This document shows, piece by piece, positions 1-9,529 of a DNA stretch of 64,000 nt (its first letter is position 1; each line of letters begins with the position of its first letter). The notes under the pieces are model-generated. The model was given only the letters and a program-made list of their open reading frames with translations, was not told where the DNA came from and searched no databases. Position numbers and translations under genes: made by a program. This DNA comes from a virus: the IMG/VR virus record IMGVR_UViG_3300034082_004192, positions 1-64,000 of that record; one strand, given 5' to 3'.

Positions 1-328
1 GGATTTCGTTCAATCTGATTTGTGGGTGTGCAGCTAATTCAACTGTAGGAACGAGAAGCTCTTCAGCCTCAACCTCAGCTGTTGGAACAGCACCACGCTT
101 AGGAATGACGTATGACTTTACAGCAACGTCTCTTTCGTAGCGAGCAAGAGCACCTTGTGGGAGCTCATCAACCATCAAAAGCTTGCGCCCGATGGCTTGG
201 TACATGAGGGAAGTCTTGATTGGCTCAACCATTGCTTGTGCAAGAGCTGTGCGTCCCTCTGGAGTCTCGAGAGCCATTGCAATAATGGATTCTCTTTGCT
301 CATTTGTGTTTCTCTTAATCATTGACAT
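1..328 (-). CDS. Probable major capsid protein, N-terminal part (runs off window)
   Basis: Only the first 109 codons are present; the reading frame is open at the window edge. An AGGAG lies about 10 bases before the ATG at 328; a second in-frame ATG follows two codons later. The visible part has an N-terminal helix (EGRTALAQAMVEP), then a conserved-looking block around residues 40-65 (QAIGRKLL, ARYERDV) and a run leading to VPTVELAAHPQIRL. From memory this matches the N-terminal region of HK97-fold major capsid proteins of large phages. Context agrees: it is the last gene of the head block, directly downstream of a small Ala/Gly/Thr-rich probable decoration protein and of the prohead protease. 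The HK97 core lies outside the window, so the call rests on N-terminal resemblance and gene order. Confidence 0.6.
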   Translation of the reverse strand, partial: MSMIKRNTNEQRESIIAMALETPEGRTALAQAMVEPIKTSLMYQAIGRKLLMVDELPQGALARYERDVAVKSYVIPKRGAVPTAEVEAEELLVPTVELAAHPQIRLNEI

Positions 329-361
329 TTGAATAATTCTCCTTTAAAAATTCTTTACCGA

Positions 362-1012
362 TTAGATGCCGTTAAGTTGGGTGAAGTAAAGAAGGCCAGC
401 AGCAGAGTCATAAGAATCAACTCTACCAACAATAACGCCGTCTGTACCAGCTGTACTCAACTTTACAAGCTTACCAGCATTGGCAGAAGCACCTGCAACA
501 GTAAGAAGATCACCAGCAGTAGGGGTCCATGCAGCACCGTCAGTTGTGACGTTAGTTGATGCAGTAGCTGCAAATCTATCAGTAATAAATTGTGCACCTG
601 GGGTGTTGAAAACTCCAACACCTCTTCTTGGGCCTTCATATCCTGAAGAACCAGCTGTAGGGTTAGTAACACCATTGACGTTTTCAGCTAAGAAGTCGCC
701 AATAGCTCTCTTTGAAACAACGTAGAAACCGTTGTTATTTGCTTGAAGAACACCACTTGAATCGGTGTATGAAGCACCAACTGGATCAGCAAGGATCATA
801 GTGTTGCCAGTTCTTGCAGTATCATCTGCAGAGAATCCAACGAATCTACCAAGTTGTTGTGAAAGTGTGGTAAAACCAGTAGCCGCTCTAAAAGCAGCAG
901 AAACTGTTCCATCAGCGGTGCTGATCATAAGAGCATCACCAGCAAGGAATGAAGCAGAAGCAGCTGTGTTGTAGTTAGCAACTACGAGTGTGTTTAATGC
1001 ACGAATAGCCAT
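362..1012 (-). CDS. Putative capsid decoration/head-stabilising protein
   Basis: 216 residues, rich in Ala, Gly, Thr and Asn, with no cysteine, no transmembrane segment and no low-complexity charge. The N-terminus (MAIRALNTLVVANYNT) leads directly into what looks like an all-beta domain. The C-terminal half contains the pattern AGDLLTVAGASANAGKL...GVIVGRVDSYD, typical of small beta-barrel virion proteins. It has a clear AGGAG ribosome site nine bases before its ATG. It lies 33 bases upstream of the probable major capsid gene in the same direction and 33 bases after the acidic scaffold-like gene. The position between protease/scaffold and capsid gene is where decoration proteins are commonly encoded, which is the main reason for the call. 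I do not recognise the family; a head fibre or minor capsid protein is an alternative. Confidence 0.45.
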   Translation of the reverse strand: MAIRALNTLVVANYNTAASASFLAGDALMISTADGTVSAAFRAATGFTTLSQQLGRFVGFSADDTARTGNTMILADPVGASYTDSSGVLQANNNGFYVVSKRAIGDFLAENVNGVTNPTAGSSGYEGPRRGVGVFNTPGAQFITDRFAATASTNVTTDGAAWTPTAGDLLTVAGASANAGKLVKLSTAGTDGVIVGRVDSYDSAAGLLYFTQLNGI

Positions 1013-1044
1013 TTTATATTTCTCCTAATTATTTGTTGAGGAAA

Positions 1045-2709
1045 TTATCCCTCGATTTTTGGCATTGTAAAAGCGCCTTTGAGAGCACTTTGGATGTCAA
1101 GAGCTGCACTATTGGTGTTTACACCACTAAATGCAGGAGATGTAGATACGCCTAATGTAGAAGCGGTTCTAGTACTCATTCTTTCGGCAGCAGCAGCTGC
1201 AACTCTTTCAGTTGAAGATTGTGCTGACTTAAGTAAGAGTTTGGTTTGTCTGATCATTGAATCAGCTTTAAGACCATCATTAATCATTTGTTCTGCATAT
1301 GAATCAACTTCTTCGGAAGTAATAATTCCTGCTAATGCTAATTTTGTAGCACAGCTATAAGAAGTTTTGACTCTTGCAAGATCAACTGCAGCAGACTTGT
1401 CCATCTCAACTTGAGTGTAAGCGTCTTGCAATTGTTGTTGAGTATTATTGATTTTCTTTTGAGTATTGACATGATTTTCAGTGTCAACATTTTGTGCTTC
1501 AACTTCTTTGTCCTTGGAGCCAGCGTTTGATGAGCAATCTTTATTTGCACAACGAGTTGCTTCATCATTCATTTCTGCTTCAGACAGTCTCATCGATGCA
1601 CCACAAGAAGTGCATTCACAATCATGCTTTGCTTCTTCATCTCTGGATGCACCAACAGTTCTAGTGGTCTTATGTGGCATTGAAGGCATTTGAGTTGGGA
1701 TGTGAGGATGATCAACATCCAAACCTTCAGATGGTGTTTCCAAATGATCCCAATCAACTGTATACTCTAATGAACCATCTCCAGAACCTTCAAGTTTTGA
1801 AGGCTTTGTAACTGTTGGAAATTGTAAAGAAGTTGGGTTGTTGGTAGGAACATGTTGATCTGCCCAAGTTGGGTTCTCTTCTTTTTGTGAATTCTCACCA
1901 GGCATTGTCATGCTTGGATATTCAATTTCACCCTTCATATCAACCATATCTTCGTTATACTTAAATGAGGCTGACGCTGGATAAGTCTCTTCTTCAGAAG
2001 CAATCTTCATGAGAATTTCTTCTCTTTCAGCTCTTCTCAATAGAGCTTCTCTCTGTGCCTTGCGCTCAGCCAATGCTTGTTTAGTCATTGATCTAACCTC
2101 GTTGCTTTTTTTCATAAATTGGTTTTCATTGTCTTCTTCATCATCTGATTCATCTTCAGAATCCATATCATCATCATCGTTAAAATGAGTGACATCTTCA
2201 TCATCATCTTCATCAGAATCAACATCTCCGCCAAGAAGATTATCTAGCGCCTCTTGCACAGCTTTTTGTGCTTGGTCAACCATATCAGCGGGAACTTCAA
2301 TCTCAAAAGTGGCGACATCATCACTATCTTCTACTTCGTCTTCGTCGTCCATATCTTCATCAGACATGTCATCATCATCTACATCTTCTGAATCTTCATC
2401 ACTCTCAAAGTGATGAAATTCCATATCATCTTCATCATCTTCAGATTCATCGTTTGCGAAGTCAACAGTCTCTTTGCCCTCATCAAGGTCCAAACTTGAA
2501 ACAACAATACCAGCTTGCTTTGCAATATTTGGAAGATATTTTGCTCTGATAGCATGGGCTACAACAATTGCCTCATCTTTTTCAAGTGAAGCTGTTTTTT
2601 CCATATCAGAAGCGCAATTTTTTAAATCTTCCTTATCAGTTGCATTGATTTCAGCTAATCTCATTGCTGCAAATCTCTCCTGATTGGCTCTATTCGAATT
2701 TTTATTCAT
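1045..2709 (-). CDS. Acidic zinc-ribbon head protein, scaffold-like
   Basis: 554 residues in three parts. Residues 1-85 are helical. Residues 86-200 are an extreme Asp/Glu tract (runs such as DDEDDM and DEDMDDEDEVED). Residues 200-240 are a basic coiled-coil-like helix containing EREEILMKIASEE. The middle has a probable zinc ribbon (C366-x2-C369, then C387-x4-C392). The C-terminus is a Gln/Ala-rich helical domain followed by an Ala/Thr/Ser-rich tail. A highly acidic, helical protein encoded between prohead protease and capsid genes fits a scaffolding or core protein. That is inference, since no family motif is recognised. A TATAAATA-like promoter and a long hairpin separate it from the protease gene, so it may have its own transcript. 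It carries the K/R-T-A-S motifs (EKTASL, TRTAST) that recur in this virion block. Confidence 0.5.
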   Translation of the reverse strand: MNKNSNRANQERFAAMRLAEINATDKEDLKNCASDMEKTASLEKDEAIVVAHAIRAKYLPNIAKQAGIVVSSLDLDEGKETVDFANDESEDDEDDMEFHHFESDEDSEDVDDDDMSDEDMDDEDEVEDSDDVATFEIEVPADMVDQAQKAVQEALDNLLGGDVDSDEDDDEDVTHFNDDDDMDSEDESDDEEDNENQFMKKSNEVRSMTKQALAERKAQREALLRRAEREEILMKIASEEETYPASASFKYNEDMVDMKGEIEYPSMTMPGENSQKEENPTWADQHVPTNNPTSLQFPTVTKPSKLEGSGDGSLEYTVDWDHLETPSEGLDVDHPHIPTQMPSMPHKTTRTVGASRDEEAKHDCECTSCGASMRLSEAEMNDEATRCANKDCSSNAGSKDKEVEAQNVDTENHVNTQKKINNTQQQLQDAYTQVEMDKSAAVDLARVKTSYSCATKLALAGIITSEEVDSYAEQMINDGLKADSMIRQTKLLLKSAQSSTERVAAAAAERMSTRTASTLGVSTSPAFSGVNTNSAALDIQSALKGAFTMPKIEG

Positions 2710-2767
2710 TTTTATGCTGCTTCCCTTAATAAAATAAAATCTTTTATCAAAGAATCTATAAATTAGT

Positions 2768-2775
2768 TATTTATA
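2768..2775 (-). promoter_or_regulatory. TATAAATA-like putative late promoter
   Basis: On the minus strand the 8-mer reads TATAAATA, identical to the T4 late promoter core recognised by the gp55 sigma factor. It lies about 60 bases before the ATG of the acidic head protein, just downstream of a terminator-like hairpin, where a late promoter would be useful. In an AT-rich genome such an 8-mer can occur by chance. A near match (CATAAATA) lies near 14750 upstream of another virion gene. I found no clear copies before the other structural genes. Confidence 0.3.
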
Positions 2776-2819
2776 AACTTTTTTTAAACTTCTAGATAAC
2801 TTGTTTTTACACCTTTTTT

Positions 2820-2860
2820 AAAGAAAATAGTGAGAGAGCAAATCTCTCACTATTTTCTTT
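2820..2860 (-). terminator. Long hairpin terminator after protease gene
   Basis: A perfect 18-base-pair inverted repeat (2820-2837 pairing with 2843-2860) with a five-base loop starts four bases after the stop codon of the giant protease gene. The outer part of the stem is A/T-rich and ends in a run of T with interruptions on the minus strand. It separates the protease gene from the acidic head protein gene and probably ends or attenuates transcription. Confidence 0.75.
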
Positions 2861-2864
2861 ATGA

Positions 2865-5800
2865 TTAATCAATCCATGTGATAGAAACATCAAGCTTTGA
2901 TGGATCTTTTCTGGATGCATGTACACTAGTTCTAGAGTAATTTCCACACTTATAACAGAATGTATTATTCTTTACCTTATGAGCTTCTCTATTTCCACAT
3001 GATGGGCAAACCATACCAATAGGAAGCATAGAAACTGCAGTCTTATCAAAGTTTGGTAGTGCAGTTTTGAGGTATATATCAGAATCAACTGTGGCAGATA
3101 ATCTGACCATAGTTTTGATTTCAGATGCTACAGGACCCATGCCTGGAGCTGCTGGAGAAGGTGTAGGAGTTTCAGTTGGAGCAGTAGCAGCTCCAAGACC
3201 CATATCTGGGCCTAATCCCATAGGTTCTTCTTCCATTGATGACTTACCCTTATCTCCCATTGAAATTAATTCAATTTGTTGAAGAATTTTGTAAGTTGTT
3301 CCACAGCTTTGACAGTCTGCATTTGATTCAGAAATGTTTACATCGTCTGCTCCACAAACAGGACAAACGCTTCCCCATGGTTTCTTTTCACCTGGCTCAG
3401 CAATAGCATCCATATCTTCAGATGCGTTCATATCTGTTCCACCAGTCAATGAAGAAATTCCTAAATCACCACCACCAGGAGCGCCAGCACCCATACCTGG
3501 ATCAACAGGACCTGCAGCAGGACCGGCTGGAGCAGGAGCACCCATACCTGGGGCAACTTGTGCATATTTTGATAGAATAGAGTCTCTACGATTCTTTCTA
3601 GCAAGTCTAGCACCTTCGGTCATAATTACAGGCATTTCTTCTGTAATTTCGGCATTCATTTCGCCATCTGCTTCATCTGTCTTGAAAGTCTTTGAAGATG
3701 ATGTTGATACTGTTGCAGTTACATCACCATTTTCTGATACAATTAAGTCAGTGAAAGAGAAAGTACCTGGATCTACTTGGAAGCCATGTCCTTGAAGAAC
3801 TTCAATTGCTTTTTGCTTGAATGAATCATCAAAGTTGCTGTCACTAGGTTGCATACCATCTAAGTCTTCAGATCTACAGATAAATCTGATGCAATCTGAC
3901 TTGCTTTGGGTAACAGTCATACCAGCTGTTCTTTCAGAAGCAATTACAGCTTTTGCAACTAATTTTTCTGCAACTTCAAATTCTTCACAAAGTCTCTTTG
4001 CAGCCTTAGCAATTCTTCTTGTGCTGATGCCAAAGTTTGTTGAGTAGTCTGCCAACCATCCAACAACATTATCAGAAATATTCTTTGTTGAAGCAGTCTT
4101 TACGCCCCAGAATTCTCTTCTTGCTCTAGCTCTTAATCTGCCATCAGTTGCAGTTGCAGTTTTAGCTCTATCAATAGCAGCCATCAATTGTTTTTCTGGC
4201 ATTGCTTCAACAGAATCAACTACTTCATCAGGAGTTGTTCCAGTTTCTTTTGATGACATTGCCATTGCAGAAATTGCAGACTTAAGATCATCTTTTGAAA
4301 TAAGATCAGCATCAGCATCTACAGCTGACATTAAAGCAGACTTAAGTTCTTCATTTTTAGAAGGAGCAGTCTCTACGTCTAGTCCTTCTTCAGGAACAGA
4401 AGCTTGTCCCATAAGAAGTTCAGCAATTCTTGAAACACCTTCTTTGGTCATCTCGCCTTCTTCAACGGCAACTGAAAGTGCATCAGCAAGATCTTGAGCT
4501 GTTACTTCTGAAGTAACAGCTGCACCTAATTGCTTGAGAATTGCAGATACAGAATTTTCTGGTTCAGCATTGCCACCAAAGAAATCAACCTTTTCTGCTT
4601 TATCTGCTTCCATATCAGTTCCAGCAGCAGCAGTTCCAATCATTTCAGGAAGCATTGGTTCTTCAGCTAATGTTTGCGCAACTCTAACAATTGTCTTAGG
4701 AGTTTCAAGCGATGAAATTACAGCCTTGCCCAAGGCATTGATTGTAGCAGCCATAATTTCGTGAGCACTTGCAGAGCCCTCTGTACGGCAGCAAGCTAAT
4801 TGTTTTTCTAAAACTTCAGTTGGAACACCATGAGTTACTTCATCTACCAATTCAGTTAAGGACTTGCAAACTTCTTCATCCTTGACTCTTCTGCCATAAA
4901 GTCCAGCATCTCCAAGAAGAATTTCCTTGACTGCATCTTGGCTTGCACCTGTTTGTTTTGATTTAAGAGTAAGTTCACGAACTTGATTGATAACACCAGT
5001 ATTCTTGCTCTTAACGCCATCAACCAAGTTATCATATGACTCACCACTTCTAACTTCATCAAGTTGTCTTTCTCTTTCATCAAGTCTTTCTTTGACATCA
5101 AGTAAAGCAGTCTTGACAAATTGTGAGTAGTCCTTGAGTAAATCAGCAGCAACTCTTGTTCCTTGTCCATTTTCCATTAAACCAATTTGGTTTTCATTAA
5201 GGATAGGTTCCCAAGCAGTTCTTTTTCCATTTGTGTAACCTGTAATCGAACCATCAGTAGAAAGAACAACTCTATTACCTGCATTATCCTCGACTTTAAA
5301 ATCGATTGTAACTGCAGCAGCAAGTTTTTTTCTTTGCTCTGATGCAATCTTTGCAAAGTGATCCATTTGATTTCTGCTCCCCGCCACGAAAGGCGTATTT
5401 GTTTTTATATTTTTGCTTCTTTCATTAGCAACCCTAATGACATTATCAATACTTTTTTGAATTTCTGAATTGTCACTTAAATTATTTTTCAAATTTAATA
5501 TGCTTTGAGATAAATTCAAAATTTTATTGGAAGATGAACTGCTTTGAGTACTAGCAAAAACTTCTCTTTTACCATCTCTTGAAGCCCATACCAAATTGTG
5601 CGAGCTAGAGGCTAATGCAACTCCGCCTCCAACCTGACTATCTTGATCTTCAGAATAAGTAAGATCCATTACTTTTCCAACAGATTCAGTTGGTGCATAA
5701 TTTGCCAAACCAACATTGGCATTCATCGGAGAAGCTTGTGGGGCTTGTCCTTGTTGTAAATTTTGAGGTTGATTTATTTGTTGAGGTCTTTGACCACTAC

Positions 5801-7001
5801 CAACATCAACACCGTCGTCAATCATGTCTTGCATTGTTGATTGAAGTTCAGCCATTGATTTTGTAACTTTGCCAACATGTCCAAGATCTACATTGTCTTT
5901 TCGGGCAAACATATTCATAACTGCTACTTCAAGGAAGTTTAGTGATAAATTGATCAAGTCCAAGATATTAAGGCCAGATCTTGGATCAATACCTAATGCG
6001 CCAAGAACAGCTGCAACAGTAGAATTCTGATTTGCACCCTGCCCTGCTAGTAAAGGCCCACCAACTAATGTCCCAGCTTGTTGAGCTAGTCTTACTGCTG
6101 TTTTGGCAGTTGCATTTGCAACTCTTAGACAATTTTCATATTCAGGTCTTGAGATATTGTCATGTGGAGCACCTTGAAGAGCCAATACAATATTTGAAGA
6201 AATTTCATTTGCTTTTTTCTCTAAATTTGTCGCTGCATCAAGAACGTCATCTACATCATATATTTCTTGAATTTCACAAGATTCAAAAGCACCATCACCA
6301 ACACAAGAAAGCTCAATGAACTTTACTCCGTAGTTTTTCTCATATGCTTTTTTGCCTGATTCAGGGTAAATTTTCCCTTTATATTTTTTGAGGTGTTCAC
6401 AATAATCTCTTTCGGTATAGGCTTTATTTCCACAAACCGAACAAACGCCCCATTCAACACTTGCTCCCATAGAAACGTCATGGATTACACCAGTGCGGAT
6501 ATTTCTAGCAATATCTGGATAAGCTTCTTCATCTACAAAGAAAGTACAATACACACAGTCTTCTTTTTCGTCCCACTCTGCATATACAACCATTCCTTTT
6601 GCTTGCTCGATATCATCATTCTTGTGGTTTGTATAGATAGGAACGCCTTCAAAAGTTTTGTAGGCTGGAATTTTCTTGCCTTTAATTTCAGTTTCTTTGA
6701 GTAATTCTTCTTTGGAAAATAAGTCACCATTTGCATTTACTACGTCAGCATCTATGGCTCTAGCTCTTACCCATAGCAATTTAGCACCTTTACGTGCTTG
6801 CATTTCTCTGACAATATCGAAATCTTTGTATTTTTCTAGGACTTCTTTTGGATCTGCATAGAGAGATTGAAGACCGATTTTTGCTGCCTCTCTCATATTT
6901 GAAGAAGCAGTCTTGATAATATAATCTCTAGCTATATTTCGGTCATTTTCGTTGAGGAAACTATTTATTGTTATAGCTCCACCTTTTGCAACCTTGTACA
7001 T
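2865..7001 (-). CDS. Giant prohead protease fused to scaffold-like and zinc-ribbon regions
   Basis: 1378 residues; prohead proteases are usually 200-300. Residues 75-260 hold the protease: WVRARAIDADVVNANGD, a candidate catalytic His126 in PIYTNH, and the probable nucleophile Ser177 in HDVSMGAS, as in herpesvirus-fold prohead proteases (HK97 gp4, T4 gp21). A zinc site follows immediately (C187-x2-C190 and C201/H203). The rest is mostly helical and Glu/Ala/Ser-rich with a Gln/Pro linker near residue 420 and a Pro/Gly/Ala segment near 1160. Near the end are two treble-clef-like zinc ribbons (around residues 1210-1235 and 1330-1350, each CPxCG...CxxCG). The long extension may be a built-in scaffold or core that is cut during maturation, as inferred from its position between portal and capsid genes. 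The N-terminus MYKVAK resembles the tags on other putative head proteins here. The protease assignment is fairly firm; the role of the remaining thousand residues is unknown. Confidence 0.75.
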   Translation of the reverse strand: MYKVAKGGAITINSFLNENDRNIARDYIIKTASSNMREAAKIGLQSLYADPKEVLEKYKDFDIVREMQARKGAKLLWVRARAIDADVVNANGDLFSKEELLKETEIKGKKIPAYKTFEGVPIYTNHKNDDIEQAKGMVVYAEWDEKEDCVYCTFFVDEEAYPDIARNIRTGVIHDVSMGASVEWGVCSVCGNKAYTERDYCEHLKKYKGKIYPESGKKAYEKNYGVKFIELSCVGDGAFESCEIQEIYDVDDVLDAATNLEKKANEISSNIVLALQGAPHDNISRPEYENCLRVANATAKTAVRLAQQAGTLVGGPLLAGQGANQNSTVAAVLGALGIDPRSGLNILDLINLSLNFLEVAVMNMFARKDNVDLGHVGKVTKSMAELQSTMQDMIDDGVDVGSGQRPQQINQPQNLQQGQAPQASPMNANVGLANYAPTESVGKVMDLTYSEDQDSQVGGGVALASSSHNLVWASRDGKREVFASTQSSSSSNKILNLSQSILNLKNNLSDNSEIQKSIDNVIRVANERSKNIKTNTPFVAGSRNQMDHFAKIASEQRKKLAAAVTIDFKVEDNAGNRVVLSTDGSITGYTNGKRTAWEPILNENQIGLMENGQGTRVAADLLKDYSQFVKTALLDVKERLDERERQLDEVRSGESYDNLVDGVKSKNTGVINQVRELTLKSKQTGASQDAVKEILLGDAGLYGRRVKDEEVCKSLTELVDEVTHGVPTEVLEKQLACCRTEGSASAHEIMAATINALGKAVISSLETPKTIVRVAQTLAEEPMLPEMIGTAAAGTDMEADKAEKVDFFGGNAEPENSVSAILKQLGAAVTSEVTAQDLADALSVAVEEGEMTKEGVSRIAELLMGQASVPEEGLDVETAPSKNEELKSALMSAVDADADLISKDDLKSAISAMAMSSKETGTTPDEVVDSVEAMPEKQLMAAIDRAKTATATDGRLRARARREFWGVKTASTKNISDNVVGWLADYSTNFGISTRRIAKAAKRLCEEFEVAEKLVAKAVIASERTAGMTVTQSKSDCIRFICRSEDLDGMQPSDSNFDDSFKQKAIEVLQGHGFQVDPGTFSFTDLIVSENGDVTATVSTSSSKTFKTDEADGEMNAEITEEMPVIMTEGARLARKNRRDSILSKYAQVAPGMGAPAPAGPAAGPVDPGMGAGAPGGGDLGISSLTGGTDMNASEDMDAIAEPGEKKPWGSVCPVCGADDVNISESNADCQSCGTTYKILQQIELISMGDKGKSSMEEEPMGLGPDMGLGAATAPTETPTPSPAAPGMGPVASEIKTMVRLSATVDSDIYLKTALPNFDKTAVSMLPIGMVCPSCGNREAHKVKNNTFCYKCGNYSRTSVHASRKDPSKLDVSITWID

Positions 7002-7074
7002 ATATTCAATCCTTAAAAAATAAAGTTATCAATAGGATTTGTTCTATTTTTGACCTATTAAGACCTGTAAAATT

Positions 7075-7100
7075 TAAACCCGTCGAAATCGACGGGTTTA
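7075..7100 (-). terminator. Hairpin terminator after portal gene
   Basis: An inverted repeat with a GC-rich core (ACCCGTCGA pairing with TCGACGGGT) lies 27 bases past the stop of the portal-nuclease gene, followed on the minus strand by an AT-rich stretch ending in TTTT. It would end or attenuate the transcript before the protease gene. Confidence 0.7.
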
Positions 7101-7126
7101 TTGTACAGTGACAAACTATTCTATAA

Positions 7127-9496
7127 TTATAGATATTCCGAATTACCCTCTCCCATACCTGTTCTTCGCTTAATTACTTTAATTAACACGTTTAAACAAT
7201 CTTGAGGATGATCATTCAATTCTTTATCTGTAAATCTGATGATAATCCAGCCATTTGCAGCCAATTCAGAATCTCTACGTTTATCTTTTGCAATTTTGTC
7301 TGGGTTATTATGCCAAATTTCACCATCTGCCTCAATTCCAAGTTTCAAGTTTGGAATAGCTGCATCTAGTTGATAATCCATTGTAGGACCAGCAGAATAT
7401 TGTGCATATAAGGGAAAAGGCATGTTTAAAGACATCATCAGTCCATAAAGTTTCTTTTCAAGATTAGTAAACATTTTTGGTTGCTGAGAAACATCTACTT
7501 TCTTTTTTGCATATTTTTTTATTGAATCGTTTTCGTTGCTGGCAAATTGATAAATCTCTTCTAGAGCATAATTATTTAATGGATGAGAATTATCACCACC
7601 CATAATTGGTATATACAAAGTGCCGAATAATCCATCATATTCATCTGGTAAAGGACCTAATGATCCTCTGCCTGTTACTGGAGTTAATGATTTCAAGAAA
7701 CCTTCATGGGCTGCAGATTTGATTTTCTTGCTAGCAGTTCTTACGCCTGAATTTTTTGCCTCTATTCTTTCAGTGTAAATTTCATTAATTGTAGAACTAG
7801 CAACTTTGTAGAACTTATTCATTACAGAAGCTGTAGGTGCAGCTCCTGGAGCGGCAGGTGCAGGAGGTGGAGCACCACCAGCAGGAGGCGTACCACCAAC
7901 TGAAAGATCAGCAGGAGGTGGCATTCCTTCAATACCAGCAGATGCATTGGGTGTTGCTGCTCCAAAACCTTGCCCAGTAACACCACCACTCTGAAAACTT
8001 AATGAAACATTAGGAGTACCAAAAGATTGATCATTTACAAAGTTTGCACCTTGTTCAAATCTAAGTCTTTCAATTTCTTGATCAGAGTCAAGCCCGAAAG
8101 CTTCAATCAATGAAACGTTGGAAATCACTCCATTTTGATTTGCAGTGACAAGCATTTGCAACTTACCAGTATCATCACGCAATTGCAGATCATCAAATTT
8201 GATTTTTGGATAGACTAATTCGTCTTGTCCTCTCTCGCCTTCAATTACAAAGCCATTCCATTTTGCAACTGGCATGAAAACATTTTGTTCAATCCAATGG
8301 GCTACTTCTCTTCTAAATGTCTCTAATCTTTGAGCCATTGCAAGAAGTCCAACTTGAGCGTTTCCATAAGTTGGGCCCTCACCATTCAACAGAGCTTTGT
8401 TGAGCATAACGCCGTCTAAGATTTCTTGTTCAATAAGTTCAAATTCACCAGTTAGAGGATGAATTTTACCAGTAGCTCCATACCATTCAAGATCAAAATT
8501 GTGGTGAGTAACAAGAGTCAAGTTTGGATCATTGGCAATAGATGCCAATTCATCTTGCACGTTGTCAATATCTTCTTGTGATGCTGGTCTTGTATCACTA
8601 CCAATCTTTACAACCTTGATTGGTAAGATAAGACGTTCTGCAATCATATATTGTGCTTGACGTAATTTATCTTTGTAAGTTAAGATTGGAAATAATGGGC
8701 GAATCATAGAAATTCCATAATCTTCCCATGGGTTTGATCCATACTTAAAATGGTGGATAGAAATAGGATTCAACTTAATTGGATTACCCTGAATAATCAT
8801 CTTTTTGATGTTGTCAGGAATTGAATCGTAAATTTCTTTAGGATTTCTTTCGTTTACAATTCTTATTTCTTCAGCAGATGGTCGATAAGCATAGCTTCCA
8901 GCTTGATCAATCATTCCTGGAGTTTTAATTACAGAATCTGGATTAAGAATTGAAATTGATTTCCAAGTAGCACCATCATGTTGACATTCTTGATTTTTGT
9001 CATCATCCCAGTTAGATCCATGACAATGTGGGCAGTCCAATGAAAGGAGCACAAAAGAATCACCTAATAAGTGATATGTTTTGGAAATTTCTGGCAGCCA
9101 TTTTTGAAAGTTAAGAGATTCTACTAACTTTTCAAAGTAATCTTTTACGTAAGATGAAGAACATTCTAATTTCCATCCAGAGAAAGGATAGTTAGTATAG
9201 AAATTAATGGCTGCAGCAATTTTTGGTTCATTGTTTCTCCACCAGTTTGCCCAAAGATAAACTTCACGTCGAGCATTTGGGATTTGAAACGATGATGGAG
9301 TAAGAAATGGTGAATAGAAGTTAGGAGCTGTAGTAACTGTGTTTATGCTTGCAGTTCTAGTGACGCTTGGTCCTAATCCTAGACCAATTCGACTACTTGC
9401 ATAATTTCTCTCTACAGTAGTTGTGCTTGTTGGTGCTCCTGATACTTGTGTTGCTGCTGTTCTGATAGCAGAAGCCAATGATGTTCTATTTGCCAT
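7127..9496 (-). CDS. Portal protein with C-terminal DUF559/Vsr-like nuclease domain
   Basis: 789 residues, against about 450-560 for most portals. Residues 75-480 look like a portal: VYLWANWWRNNEPKIAAAI, the segment around PLFPILTYKDKLRQAQ, the tunnel-helix region EILDGVMLNKALLNGEG, and RREVAHWIEQNVF. A small Cys/His insertion (C155-x2-C158, C171) interrupts it. Residues 500-560 are a flexible Pro/Gly/Ala linker. Residues 660-789 match the DUF559/Vsr-like PD-(D/E)XK fold: D711, the strand LGIEADGEIWH (E722, D724, H729), D738 and R741, and the terminal strand GWIIIRFTDKEL. I see the candidate catalytic residues intact. Portal rings occupy one capsid vertex, so twelve nuclease domains could sit at the DNA gate or inside the head. 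Whether they cut at packaging termination, after injection, or at all is unknown. The gene follows a 180-residue unknown gene and precedes the protease, a normal place for a portal. Confidence 0.8.
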   Translation of the reverse strand: MANRTSLASAIRTAATQVSGAPTSTTTVERNYASSRIGLGLGPSVTRTASINTVTTAPNFYSPFLTPSSFQIPNARREVYLWANWWRNNEPKIAAAINFYTNYPFSGWKLECSSSYVKDYFEKLVESLNFQKWLPEISKTYHLLGDSFVLLSLDCPHCHGSNWDDDKNQECQHDGATWKSISILNPDSVIKTPGMIDQAGSYAYRPSAEEIRIVNERNPKEIYDSIPDNIKKMIIQGNPIKLNPISIHHFKYGSNPWEDYGISMIRPLFPILTYKDKLRQAQYMIAERLILPIKVVKIGSDTRPASQEDIDNVQDELASIANDPNLTLVTHHNFDLEWYGATGKIHPLTGEFELIEQEILDGVMLNKALLNGEGPTYGNAQVGLLAMAQRLETFRREVAHWIEQNVFMPVAKWNGFVIEGERGQDELVYPKIKFDDLQLRDDTGKLQMLVTANQNGVISNVSLIEAFGLDSDQEIERLRFEQGANFVNDQSFGTPNVSLSFQSGGVTGQGFGAATPNASAGIEGMPPPADLSVGGTPPAGGAPPPAPAAPGAAPTASVMNKFYKVASSTINEIYTERIEAKNSGVRTASKKIKSAAHEGFLKSLTPVTGRGSLGPLPDEYDGLFGTLYIPIMGGDNSHPLNNYALEEIYQFASNENDSIKKYAKKKVDVSQQPKMFTNLEKKLYGLMMSLNMPFPLYAQYSAGPTMDYQLDAAIPNLKLGIEADGEIWHNNPDKIAKDKRRDSELAANGWIIIRFTDKELNDHPQDCLNVLIKVIKRRTGMGEGNSEYL

Positions 9497-9529
9497 AACA
9501 TATATTATACCGTTCTATAAAAATAGAAC

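Noticed and set aside
3334-3795. 153-residue open frame on the plus strand opposite the giant protease gene
   Set aside because: It is the complement of a Gly/Pro/Ser-rich coding stretch, has no ribosome site and overlaps a convincing gene.
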